Shown here: positions 27,054 through 35,051 of the stretch, in pieces
Position numbering within the stretch: the stretch's first letter is position 1
How the letters are laid out: each line of letters starts with the position of its first letter
From: Pseudoselenomonas ruminantium
GTDB taxonomy: Bacteria; Bacillota; Negativicutes; Selenomonadales; Selenomonadaceae
NCBI GenBank assembly: GCA_015058655.1
Contig: SVBX01000002.1
Location: 62,001 to 126,000 of the forward strand
Direction: 5' to 3'
DNA: 64,000 nt
Program-made: the position numbers and the translations under genes
Notes under the pieces: generated by a model
Databases searched by the model: none
Told to the model about the DNA's origin: nothing
Seen by the model: only the letters and a program-made list of their open reading frames with translations

Positions 27054-27696
27054 TCATACCCTGTTCCGCCAGGGCATCAAACGGGTGCTGAGTTTCGAGG
27101 ACGATTTGGAAATCGTAGGCGAGGCCGAGGATGGCCAGGAGACTCTGGCCCGCACGCTGGCTCTGCAGCCGGATGTGCTGCTGCTGGATATCAACATGCC
27201 CGGCACCACGGGGCTGGAGGTCACCAAGCAGCTGGCAGAACTGGGCAGCAAGACCAAGATCATCGCCCTCACCATCCATGACAGTGACAACTATGTGCTG
27301 GAAATGCTGAAAAACGGCGCCCTCGGCTACCTGCTGAAGGATGTAGAGCCCAGCGTATTGGTGCGGGCCATCCATGTGGTGAACGAAGGCAACGCTTTCA
27401 TCTATCCCCAGCTTTCCGAGCGCTTGTTCGGGGATGTGCCTGAGGGAGAGGATTTCGGCACCCTGGCCAAGGAGATGTGGGACGCCGGCCACAAAGAACG
27501 CATCACCGCCAGGGAGATGGATGTGCTCCACTGCATGGTGAAAGGCCTGTCCAATCAGGACATCGCCAAAGCTCTGGGCATTTCCGAAAAGACGGTGAAG
27601 AACCACCTGTCCGGCCTGTTCCACAAGCTGAAGGTCAAGGACAGGACCCAGGCACTGATCTATGTGCTGAAGAATAAGATTGTTTCTCTGGAGTAA
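27025..27696 (+). CDS. NarL/FixJ-type response regulator
   Basis: A 223-residue protein: receiver domain (DDH near the N-terminus, phospho-acceptor Asp in LLLDINMPGTTG, about residue 53, Lys in YLLKDV about 103) and a C-terminal LuxR-type helix-turn-helix (ITAREMDVLHCMVKGLSNQD, then KTVKNHLS). The start overlaps the secretin's last codons, so the two are translationally linked. No histidine kinase is adjacent, making it an orphan. Coupling to a secretin hints at control of pili or surface functions, which is inference. Confidence 0.92.
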   Translation: MAIKILIADDHTLFRQGIKRVLSFEDDLEIVGEAEDGQETLARTLALQPDVLLLDINMPGTTGLEVTKQLAELGSKTKIIALTIHDSDNYVLEMLKNGALGYLLKDVEPSVLVRAIHVVNEGNAFIYPQLSERLFGDVPEGEDFGTLAKEMWDAGHKERITAREMDVLHCMVKGLSNQDIAKALGISEKTVKNHLSGLFHKLKVKDRTQALIYVLKNKIVSLE

Positions 27697-27700
27697 AAGA

Positions 27701-27744
27701 AAAACGCTGCCGATGGAGAATGTTCTCCCTTGGCAGCGTTTTTT
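27701..27744 (+). terminator. Terminator after the response regulator
   Basis: AAAACGCTGCC and GGCAGCGTTTTTT with a central GGAGAA/TTCTCC stem. Confidence 0.92.
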
Positions 27745-27782
27745 CGTATGCGCTTTTGACATTCATGGAAGGTGTTTGGAGT

Positions 27783-29106
27783 TTATTTCACCAGCCATTC
27801 TTTCAGAGTACGCATTTCAGAATCAAACCCCACCCCTATCATGAAAATCCGTCGCTTATCTGCCTGATAGGGCAGGGCATAGCCCTTGTCCTTTGCCTGA
27901 TTCCAGGCAATCATCCAGGGCGAAGATGTCCGTTCCAGAATTGGAGATGGCAGCAGGCGTGTAGGCGGGCAGCAGGCTTTTCAAGAAGCCGTATTTCACT
28001 TCTTCATTTGGAAAGCCCAGGATATAGCGGTGACGGCGTTCATCATAATCCCATATTGTAAGATAGCCTGTCTGGTAGAGCAGGGGAATGGGATCTGGAT
28101 TTTCATAGCGGTAGTCTGTCAAGGAATCTCCTGTGGCGTACAGGGTACTGTCAGTGAATCGATTGGCCGAGAGTTTTATTTCCCGTACTCGTTGCACCAG
28201 AAAGGTGGGAGTGCCGGTAGAAAACCAATAGGCATTGAAACTTTTGTCTGCCAGGGCATTCAGGAGGCTGAAGGGATTGTATACTCCTTTTGCATGTGGG
28301 AAGAAATGATAGCCGTCATAGTTTTTTTTCAGTGCTAACAGGCATTCATCAAGGCTGATATGCTTGTGCTGAGCCAGAGCTGTAATTTCTGCAGAGAAGC
28401 AGTCATTCAGCTCTTCTTCTGTAATGCCGCAAATGTCGGTGAATTTTTCTGACAGCGAAATATCGCGCAACTGGTTGAGGTCGCTGAAGATGCTGACCTT
28501 GCTGAACTTGGTGACCCCGGCGATAAAGACGAACTGCAAGTAATCATCGTAGCTCTTGAGGGTGCCGAAGAACCCCTTGAATACGGCTTTATTGTGTTCT
28601 TCAAGGGCAGCGTTGCCCAGCACCTCCAGCAGCGGTTTGTCATATTCATCTACCAGCACTACGCAGCGGCGACCTGTTTTTTGAGCTGCAGCCGTCAGAA
28701 GATATTGGAACCTTTCTTCCAAAGGGCGGCTGGCATCTCCACCATAGGTATTCTCCCACTGGCGCAGCATTTTGTCTAAGATGCTCTCTAAGGCTGTATC
28801 TTGCTGATAGTTTTTGCCATTGAAATCAAAGTAAAATACGGGATAAGGCTGCCAAGGATTATCCCTTTGTGCCTCCAGTTCCGCTATCTCCAGCCCCTCA
28901 AAGAGTTCCTTCCTGCCCTCCCAGTAGGCCTTGAGGGTGGAGAGAAAGAGACTTTTGCCGAAACGGCGGGGGCGGCTGAGAAAATATTGTTGACTGCCAG
29001 AAACCAGTTCGTATATATAGCGGGTTTTGTCTGCATATGCATATCCGCCTTCCCGTAACTTGGCAAAGCTCTGCATCCCTATGGGGAGCCGCCTGTTGTT
29101 CTTCAT
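27783..29106 (-). pseudogene. Decayed AAA-ATPase-like/DUF1703 gene with internal out-of-frame deletion
   Basis: The intact part (ATG 29106, frame ending at 27856) is a typical N-terminal AAA-like domain of this family: LPIGMQSFAKLREGGYAYADKT, the P-loop-replacing SRPRRFGKSLFLSTL and VVLVDEYDKPLLE. The frame runs through IFALDDCLESG and then ends in a short foreign tail. In another frame the family's normal C-terminus continues from about 27900 to a stop at 27783: KDKGYALPYQADKRRIFMIG, then DSEMRTLKEWLVK. The PD-(D/E)XK catalytic middle of about 100 residues is missing. The junction lies near 27890-27905. The ATPase part may still be translated, but the nuclease is lost. Confidence 0.8.
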
Positions 29107-29143
29107 GGCACTGATCTCCGTTTCTGTCAAAAAGTCGTCTGTT

Positions 29144-29515
29144 TTACTTTCTTTGTTGGAGTTTGCTTACGAAATCCTGTGCGAAGTCGAGTATCTGGTT
29201 GCGGGTATCCGGAGGGAACTCCAGAAAGGTCAGCAGCAGGCGCTGCTCCCTGTCAGAGAGGGCCAGTTCCTCAGCCAGCTGCCGGACAAGCTTTGGCTTC
29301 TGATCGATGAACATATCCCCAGTTCCGTGACGCAGGTATTCTTCATTTATATGAAACTCGCTGACCAGCTGAGAAATGACACGCTCCGTGATGGGGCGTG
29401 TTTCTTTTTCGTACTGGCCGATGGATGGTTGACTCAAGCCAATGCGGGCACCGAATTCTGATTGCTTTAGGTTCAGTGCTTTGCGAGCTAATTTTAGACG
29501 TTCTCCTATACCCAT
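29144..29515 (-). CDS. XRE-family transcriptional regulator
   Basis: A 123-residue protein with an N-terminal Cro/C1-type helix-turn-helix (LKQSEFGARIGLSQPSIGQYE, about residues 17-37, an almost complete match to the fold) and a C-terminal helical part with ALSDREQRLLLTFLEFPPD. It is upstream of the decayed AAA gene on the same strand. Its target is unknown. Two further XRE genes are present (29765, 58194). Confidence 0.88.
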   Translation of the reverse strand: MGIGERLKLARKALNLKQSEFGARIGLSQPSIGQYEKETRPITERVISQLVSEFHINEEYLRHGTGDMFIDQKPKLVRQLAEELALSDREQRLLLTFLEFPPDTRNQILDFAQDFVSKLQQRK

Positions 29516-29580
29516 TAAATCACTTCCTTAGTGATATTATATGAGATTTGTTATTGAAAAACAATAAAAAGGCAGAAGCC

Positions 29581-29610
29581 TTGCAAAAATATATTTGAAA
29601 ATGATATAAT
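29581..29610 (+). promoter_or_regulatory. Promoter of the XRE/flagellin transcription unit
   Basis: TTGCAA, 18-base spacer, TATAAT. It is followed by an AT-rich leader of about 150 nt. A weaker sigma-28-like pair (TAAA at 29708 and CGATAA at 29726, spacing shorter than consensus) lies in the same leader. Confidence 0.5.
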
Positions 29611-29764
29611 ATGGCAAATGGTTCAAGAAAATATTACATACTAATATTATTAAAACGAAATAATTAAACTGCATATACTTGATGCAATACGGCGACTATA
29701 TGCCAAATAAAAGGGCGGGTAAATACGATAATTATGGTAGGCAAAGCGTAGAGGAGTGGGCAAC

Positions 29765-30046
29765 GTGGGAATTCGTCGGGATGTTTTCTTTCGACAGATC
29801 GGAGCCAAAATAGCGTATTATCGCACACTGCACGGCTTGGAGCAGAATCAGCTGGCAGACAAGGTGCATATCAGCCAGAGTACTTTGAGCCGCATAGAGC
29901 GGGGCAAGTACGGTGATAACATCTCTATCTCTCTACTTCTGGATATTGCGGAGGGGCTGGAGATCGATCCTTCGCTACTGACGACTTTTTCAAGCATGGA
30001 GAAGAGCATGTGGGCATATCAGGCGTATCCTGATGGCTTGGTATGA
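29765..30046 (+). CDS. Small XRE-family regulator upstream of flagellin
   Basis: A 93-residue protein that is almost entirely a Cro/C1 helix-turn-helix: AYYRTLHGLEQNQLADKVHI, SQSTLSRIERGKYG, then a SLLLDIAEGLEIDPS helix. The GTG at 29765 has GAGGAG eight bases upstream; GTG 29756 overlaps that site. Only 46 nt separate it from the giant flagellin, so it may regulate or be co-transcribed with it. The role is inferred. Confidence 0.82.
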   Translation: MGIRRDVFFRQIGAKIAYYRTLHGLEQNQLADKVHISQSTLSRIERGKYGDNISISLLLDIAEGLEIDPSLLTTFSSMEKSMWAYQAYPDGLV

Positions 30047-30092
30047 AAATAGGAGGGCGGCTCAGGGATGAGCAGTCGAGGAGGTAATGGAA

Positions 30093-33000
30093 ATGGCAAT
30101 GACGGTGATGAACAATCCTACGGCTATGATGTCGCTGGGGGAGCTGAATAAGAATGTGTCCAAGCTGGGCAAAGATTTGGCTAAGGTTGCAAGCGGACAG
30201 AAAATCGTAGGAGCCGGGGACGGAGCCTCCGAGTATGCCATATCCGAGAGAATGCGCGTGCGCAAAAGGGCATTGGACAGGGATGAGGCCAATGTGCAGA
30301 CGGGCATCTCCCTGCTGAACGTGGCAGCAGGTGGCATCCAGCAACAAATTGAGATTATGAAGAACATTAAGGCCAAGGTCATTGATGCAGATAACGATAG
30401 CAATACGGATCTGGACAGGATGACCATACAGAAGGAGATCTCCCAGGGGTTCGAGCACATCAATGATATTGCGTATGAGACGAATTATAATGGGAAGCTG
30501 CTGCTGGTGGGGAATAAGGAGATTGCTAAGGTAACTAAATGGGAGCAACTGCCTGAGCCTAGAGAAGTACCAGATAGTGACCTGCAACTTATACCTGACA
30601 CTTACCCTACATTGGATGGCATAAATGGGCCTTTTGAAATACTGCCGGCCTATTCCTCGAAGGTTTCTACGGCAGAACCGCTTTTGGGGACGGAATCTAG
30701 TGTGAATATGACAGGCGGAACGCCAGATGTGCGTGCAGATCCACAAACGGCTCAACCGGCTACTTTTACCATGGATTTTAGTGCTTATACGAGTGCTGCT
30801 TCTGCTGATGGACTGGGGTTTTTCACGGCATATGATAGTAATGGGGCAAGTGCAAGGTATTACGTTTTGACGACTGACCCAAGCAAAATGTATCATCATG
30901 GCGATGCAGACTATGAAAATGTTACCGAAATTGATATAAGCGGTTGCAACAGTGCAGCCGATATAGCTAATACAGTTGCCAATGCTATTAAAAACAACAG
31001 CATTGTTGGTAATACTTCTGTGTCTGGGGCGGTTATAACTGCTACTACTGCGCGAGCCGGTACTGGGGCTAATACCACTACGGCTGTTGGATGGCAAAGG
31101 CTTGCGGAGGAGATAGAGGTTTCTAACAATGATGGCCAGGATGCCACTGTAGGACGTACCGGGGCGAATCCCACAGGGTTAGGGAATGATTACAATAAGG
31201 GAAATAGAGCTACCAATGACTACTTTCAGCCCGATCCCCCCATTTACGAGGATGTGATTCAAGAGAATTGGATATCAGCTGATGAAGTAGAATATATAAG
31301 GACAACAAAACAGGTAAATGAAGGAGCAGGTCATTGGGTAAGCGGCACTGCAGGAACGCAAGGATATATATCAAAGAACATCAGCACGGTAGATAATGAC
31401 TCGGGATTTGCAATCCAAGGTTCAGGTGGTACAGCTTATGTACGCTTTGAGCATAAAGGCTCCGGTGGAGCAGCTTTGACAAGGGATAGTTCCGGTGTTT
31501 ACACGCTCAATCTTGATAGGGAAGTCTCCGAGACAGATCTCAATGGCTGGTATGAGGATAAAGTACGCGATTATAGCATAGGTGTAAACCTTTCCTACAA
31601 AGATGGGCAGCTTACATTGATTACTCAGGACAAAGGCGGATTTATCAAAATGACAGATGGTTTTCCTCCTATAGAAGCCAAGGAGTTTAAGGCATCTACA
31701 ACAAAGATGGTTAATTTTGAAGCGGTAAGGGCTTATCCTGGACCAGTAGTCAACAACAATGATGGAGTGGATGCGGGTCCGTTGACACCAGGTAATACGG
31801 CAAGCTATACCATCGACCTGTCAAGCTATGATACTACGGACAGTGATGCCTTGAACAATTTCATAGATGAAATTAAAGGGAAGGTGCTCAATGTTCCCAA
31901 TGCCAGTTATGAATTTGTCGATACAACTGTGGATATTTCCTTTGATGCTATGAAACATTCAGATGCACTGTACTCGGTGGATTTGAAAGATTTGAGAAAT
32001 GCTGTGCAGGGAGGGCAGACTATTGCGGATGCCTTCATCAGCATGATGACAACCAGAAATAGTATCCGTTTTGAGAACGATGGCAACAATGGACTGAAAA
32101 TAAATGCTTCTGTCAGAGGAGAACTGGGCAATAATCAAACTGTCAGTATCAGCGAAGGTATCCTGAGTGCCTATACGATAGATTTTAAGGAATATCTGAC
32201 CAATAATCCCAAGAGTATACCTGCTGATTTTTATGATAAGGGTTTCAGGGTTTATTGTGCTACTTGCCCGGAGCAATGGATGAATTTCCATTTTATAAAT
32301 GGTCAGGAGGTTAATCTGGAGGATAAGCCGGAGAGTATATCAGGTGCCGACTTTAAAACTACCTTTGTTGATATTTCTGGTGCAACAGATATGAAATCCT
32401 TGGTGCAGGCCATATATGACCAGGGCGGTGATGGCTTTGAGCATATGGGGCCAGACGGTAAATCTCACTATTTGCATTTTGCGGCCGATCCTGAAGCAGG
32501 TAAATTAACCGTTTATGATGAACGTAGGTATAATCTTTTCGAGAGGGAAGCGGCACAAATAGCAGCTACGGGCAGGAAAAGGTTTAAGGCATTACAGGAG
32601 AAAGGTGCCAAGCTTGCCGATGGCCTCTATGATGATGTCCAGCTTCTCACACGCAAACTATATGTCAATGACCTTATCATTCACCACACCGACAAGGCCA
32701 GCATGAATATCCATCTGCAAATCCCCCAGACATCAATGGATCACATTTTCGGCTATAACACCAATGTCAAAAGCTACAAGGATTTTGATGTTCTCACCGT
32801 GGCTCATCGCGAGGAACTCCTGGGCAATCAGGCGGGCAAGATGTCTCGTGATGGCACCCGTATGGTGACGAAGAACGAGCCGGGGCTTCTCGATACGGCT
32901 ATCCAGTATTTGGCTGATGCCGCCACTTTGGTCGGTGCCCAGACCAGCCGTTTGGAAACCACCCATGACAACATTATTGTTCAGCAGGAAAGCACTGCCG

Positions 33001-33143
33001 CTTCCGAATCCACCATCCGCGATGCGGACATGGCCAAGGAAATGACGGCGTACACCAAGAGCAACATCCTCACCCAGGCCGCCCAGTCCATGCTGGCCCA
33101 GGCCAATCAGAATAGCAGCAGCGTCTTGTCGTTGCTGCAATAA
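30093..33143 (+). CDS. Giant flagellin with long central insertion
   Basis: A 1,016-residue flagellin. The N-terminal D0/D1 region (about 1-150: LNKNVSKLGKDLAKVASGQK, GASEYAISERMRVR) and the C-terminal D1/D0 region (about 900-1016: RLETTHDNIIVQQESTAASE, NILTQAAQSMLAQANQNSSS) are conserved, as needed for export and polymerisation. Between them lie about 750 residues that form the exposed domain; ordinary flagellins have 0-300. The insert is more AT-rich than its flanks and contains a CATC motif (CxxC, about residue 725). No HExxH protease motif is present. ATG 30093 has GAGGAGG eight bases upstream. A terminator follows at once. Confidence 0.9.
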   Translation: MAMTVMNNPTAMMSLGELNKNVSKLGKDLAKVASGQKIVGAGDGASEYAISERMRVRKRALDRDEANVQTGISLLNVAAGGIQQQIEIMKNIKAKVIDADNDSNTDLDRMTIQKEISQGFEHINDIAYETNYNGKLLLVGNKEIAKVTKWEQLPEPREVPDSDLQLIPDTYPTLDGINGPFEILPAYSSKVSTAEPLLGTESSVNMTGGTPDVRADPQTAQPATFTMDFSAYTSAASADGLGFFTAYDSNGASARYYVLTTDPSKMYHHGDADYENVTEIDISGCNSAADIANTVANAIKNNSIVGNTSVSGAVITATTARAGTGANTTTAVGWQRLAEEIEVSNNDGQDATVGRTGANPTGLGNDYNKGNRATNDYFQPDPPIYEDVIQENWISADEVEYIRTTKQVNEGAGHWVSGTAGTQGYISKNISTVDNDSGFAIQGSGGTAYVRFEHKGSGGAALTRDSSGVYTLNLDREVSETDLNGWYEDKVRDYSIGVNLSYKDGQLTLITQDKGGFIKMTDGFPPIEAKEFKASTTKMVNFEAVRAYPGPVVNNNDGVDAGPLTPGNTASYTIDLSSYDTTDSDALNNFIDEIKGKVLNVPNASYEFVDTTVDISFDAMKHSDALYSVDLKDLRNAVQGGQTIADAFISMMTTRNSIRFENDGNNGLKINASVRGELGNNQTVSISEGILSAYTIDFKEYLTNNPKSIPADFYDKGFRVYCATCPEQWMNFHFINGQEVNLEDKPESISGADFKTTFVDISGATDMKSLVQAIYDQGGDGFEHMGPDGKSHYLHFAADPEAGKLTVYDERRYNLFEREAAQIAATGRKRFKALQEKGAKLADGLYDDVQLLTRKLYVNDLIIHHTDKASMNIHLQIPQTSMDHIFGYNTNVKSYKDFDVLTVAHREELLGNQAGKMSRDGTRMVTKNEPGLLDTAIQYLADAATLVGAQTSRLETTHDNIIVQQESTAASESTIRDADMAKEMTAYTKSNILTQAAQSMLAQANQNSSSVLSLLQ

Positions 33144-33146
33144 AAG

Positions 33147-33195
33147 AAACCACCTCCATCAGTTGTCCTTTCGCGGGGCTGATGTAGGTGGTTTT
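33147..33195 (+). terminator. Terminator of the flagellin gene
   Basis: AAACCACCT-C-CATCAG and CTGATG-T-AGGTGGTTTT form a 15-bp stem with T-rich end. Confidence 0.9.
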
Positions 33196-33376
33196 CATTT
33201 CATTAGGTAAGCGATGATATCTAGAAACTCTTGAGGACTCCAAACATTGATCTCTGCTTGCTGAAAGTCATCTTTGTTGCGGGTGATAATGCCGTCCATT
33301 TCATAAGAGGAAGCAACGGAAAATTGGACTGCGTCCTCGAAGTCTGGTGGGCTGATGGAAGTGTTTGTTATTAAAA
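33195..33376 (-). pseudogene. C-terminal remnant of a PIN-domain toxin (VapC-like)
   Basis: On the minus strand, one frame reads ISPPDFEDAVQFSVASSYEM, then DGIITRNKDDF and SPQEFLDIIAYLMK before TGA at 33195. This is the typical end of a PIN-domain RNase, with the conserved DFEDA Asp and the ITRN(K/L)DDF Asp. The N-terminal half with the first catalytic Asp is missing. The frame merges into the end of hicA. The stop codon lies at the edge of the flagellin terminator. It is probably a non-functional relic. Confidence 0.65.
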
Positions 33377-33565
33377 CCGATGGTTTATGCCACTTTGTCT
33401 CATAATGGCATTTGCTGTATGGCGAGATTTTATTTTTGTATCTACGGGAAAATTTTTATTGCTTAGAGGGCTGTGCCAGATATCGTGATCACCTTTGCCA
33501 CGACGTACAAAGGTGCAACCGTTTTCTTTTAAAATTTCTCGCACCTTCTTCTCATATTCTGCCAT
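33371..33565 (-). CDS. hicA: HicA-family mRNA interferase toxin
   Basis: A 64-residue HicA toxin with the double-stranded-RNA-binding-like fold. Gly/Arg-rich GCTFVRRGKGDHDIWHSP carries the catalytic His in the GDHDIW motif. The family's usual size is 60-80 residues. It starts on the stop of the upstream DUF1902 gene (overlapping at 33565), showing tight coupling. Here the antitoxin gene precedes the toxin gene, the reverse of the classical hicAB order. Confidence 0.88.
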   Translation of the reverse strand: MAEYEKKVREILKENGCTFVRRGKGDHDIWHSPLSNKNFPVDTKIKSRHTANAIMRQSGINHRF

Positions 33566-33813
33566 TATGCAAACACCATCTTTTCAAGTTTTCTCATGTT
33601 AAAGCATAGAGATTCACGTTGTGGTAAACTGTTCAGCTTTATAATTTCTGGGGCGGCAGCCCTGACACGGTTAATTAGCTCGTCTAAGGATTCTGACTCT
33701 AGAGCCAAAGGAATATCATCGCAGATTGCTACCCAAACACCAGCTTCATCGTCCCACATTAAGCTGACTATATAATCGGAATGGTTATCAAAGTCATTGC
33801 TATAAAGTTTCAT
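33565..33813 (-). CDS. HicB-like/DUF1902 antitoxin
   Basis: An 82-residue protein with the partial RNase-H-like fold of HicB/DUF1902 antitoxins (YIVSLMWDDEAGVWVAICDD, then SLDELINRVRAAAPEII). It lacks an added DNA-binding domain. Its start codon overlaps the stop of the 38-codon frame upstream (ATGA) and its end overlaps the hicA start, so all three are coupled. It should neutralise HicA. Confidence 0.85.
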   Translation of the reverse strand: MKLYSNDFDNHSDYIVSLMWDDEAGVWVAICDDIPLALESESLDELINRVRAAAPEIIKLNSLPQRESLCFNMRKLEKMVFA

Positions 33814-33926
33814 GATTGCACTCCCCTTAAAAACCGTCGTTCTTGAACCATGGATGCTAGCAGGGCTAGTTCTTCCGATGTAATAAGATGCCCTTCATAT
33901 ACCAATGCTTCCTGAATTATTTTCAT
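33810..33926 (-). CDS. Small coupled ORF in the toxin-antitoxin operon
   Basis: A 38-residue frame, MKIIQEALVYEGHLITSEEL onwards, that ends in an ATGA overlap with the DUF1902 start and begins inside the end of the upstream antitoxin-like gene. AAAGG lies about ten bases before its ATG. No family is recognised. It may be a real linker peptide or only a translational-coupling frame. Confidence 0.4.
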   Translation of the reverse strand: MKIIQEALVYEGHLITSEELALLASMVQERRFLRGVQS

Positions 33927-34188
33927 ATTTTGCCAGCCTTTCTGCCCTGTAGTCCTCCAAACTCATGCCTGTATCTGGCAAAGCTCCTGAAATTGCATTG
34001 AGAGCCTGCTCTATCTCGTCATAGTTTTTCCGTTTAGTCAGATGAAGTGGGGCTTTTGCAGAAGTGTGGGGAATTTCTCTATCGCAGGAAATTCTCTTTA
34101 CGTTTTCCAAAATGGCAAGAACATATGCTATATGTTCTTCCGGCAACTCGCTGATAATGTCTATAGCGCGATTTCTTAGGGCAGTCAT
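33895..34188 (-). CDS. Antitoxin-like helical protein
   Basis: A 97-residue protein whose N-terminus (LRNRAIDIISELPEEHIAYV) matches the 'helix plus IPEE/LPEE' pattern of DUF2281-like antitoxins that pair with PIN-domain toxins. The C-terminus (GMSLEDYRAERLAKYEN) is the charged arm typical of toxin-binding tails. ATG 34188 is preferred to the upstream ATG at 34260 because a consensus-like promoter lies between them and GGTGATG precedes it. Its natural partner was probably the PIN protein left as a remnant at 33195. Confidence 0.65.
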   Translation of the reverse strand: MTALRNRAIDIISELPEEHIAYVLAILENVKRISCDREIPHTSAKAPLHLTKRKNYDEIEQALNAISGALPDTGMSLEDYRAERLAKYENNSGSIGI

Positions 34189-34231
34189 TTTAACATCACC
34201 GTCCTTTGCAAAAATTCTGATTTCTACCCTC

Positions 34232-34260
34232 ACTATACCACTAAAGGCGGGGCATGGCAA
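34232..34260 (-). promoter_or_regulatory. Promoter of the toxin-antitoxin operon
   Basis: Minus strand: TTGCCA, 17-base spacer, TATAGT, about 45 bp upstream of the antitoxin ATG. Confidence 0.65.
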
Positions 34261-34297
34261 CTATTGGAAATATTTATGCTTGTCTTGCGCAAATCTC

Positions 34298-34326
34298 TTT
34301 AATTTCCATGCAGGAAAGGTTATAAT
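34298..34326 (+). promoter_or_regulatory. Promoter of the tetrapyrrole operon
   Basis: TTTAAT, 17-base spacer, TATAAT. The leader of about 75 nt contains a GTGAA/TTCAC hairpin (34347-34376). Confidence 0.5.
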
Positions 34327-34403
34327 GAGTAGAGAATATAAAGAGTGAATCGGATTCGTAATTGACAGCCGTTCACAAGTTTGAAAGTCGAGGCGTTATC
34401 ATT

Positions 34404-35051
34404 TTGTTTTATCCTATGAACCTGGACCTGACGGGCAGGCGCTGCATTGTCGTGGGCGGAGGAAAGGTGGCCGAGCGGAAGGTGCTGGGGCTGCTGCAGG
34501 CGGCCGGGAAGGTTACCCTGATAGCCCCGAAACTCACGGAGCGGCTTTTGGAACTGGCTCATGCAGGTCTGGTGGATTGGTATGAGCTTCGGTACATGAA
34601 GGGCATGCTGAAGGACATGAAGCCTCTTTTGGTCTTCTGCGCTACGGACAACAGAGACGTGAATGAGCAGGCGGCAGAAGAAGCCAGAGAGGAGGGAGCT
34701 TTGGTCAATGATGTGACCGAGCCTGAGCAGACGGACTTTACCGTGCCTTCGAGCTTCAGGCGGGGAGATTTGCTGGTGACCCTGTCTACGGAAGGAGTAA
34801 GCCCCGCTTTTTCAAGAGCGCTCAGGCGGGAACTTGAGCAGGAGTTCCCGGAGAGTTTTGGCCCTTGGCTGGAGCGGCTGAAAGAAATGCGTGCGGAGAT
34901 GAAGGAAAAATTTTCAAGCAGCGACGAGCGGCAGGATTTTTGGCGGCAGGCTTTGTCGCCGCGTGTATTGGACTTAGTGAGATGTGGAGAGCTTGAGCAG
35001 GCGGAGGCTGAGATAAGAAATGCAATTACTGATGTTGGGGCTGAATCATAA
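34404..35051 (+). CDS. Precorrin-2 dehydrogenase / siroheme synthase N-terminal-type protein
   Basis: A 215-residue homologue of Met8 and of the CysG N-domain: it oxidises precorrin-2 to sirohydrochlorin with NAD and may insert iron. GRRCIVVGGGKVAERK is the NAD-binding loop; CATDNRDVNEQ and VTEPEQTDFTVPSSFRRGDL are family hallmarks. The TTG at 34404 fits homologues beginning (M)FYPMNLDL and lies eight bases after AGGCG; the TTG at 34362 would add unsupported residues. The last 32 nt overlap hemA. It heads the operon even though its substrate is made by later gene products. Confidence 0.88.
   Translation: MFYPMNLDLTGRRCIVVGGGKVAERKVLGLLQAAGKVTLIAPKLTERLLELAHAGLVDWYELRYMKGMLKDMKPLLVFCATDNRDVNEQAAEEAREEGALVNDVTEPEQTDFTVPSSFRRGDLLVTLSTEGVSPAFSRALRRELEQEFPESFGPWLERLKEMRAEMKEKFSSSDERQDFWRQALSPRVLDLVRCGELEQAEAEIRNAITDVGAES

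Noticed and set aside
29706-29731. Sigma-28 flagellar promoter upstream of the XRE/flagellin pair
   Set aside because: TAAA and CGATAA are present, but the spacing is about three bases too short and the GC of the -10 is missing; it is kept only as a weak possibility.
30093-33143. Possible flagellinolysin (protease flagellin)
   Set aside because: The central region has no HExxH zinc-protease motif.
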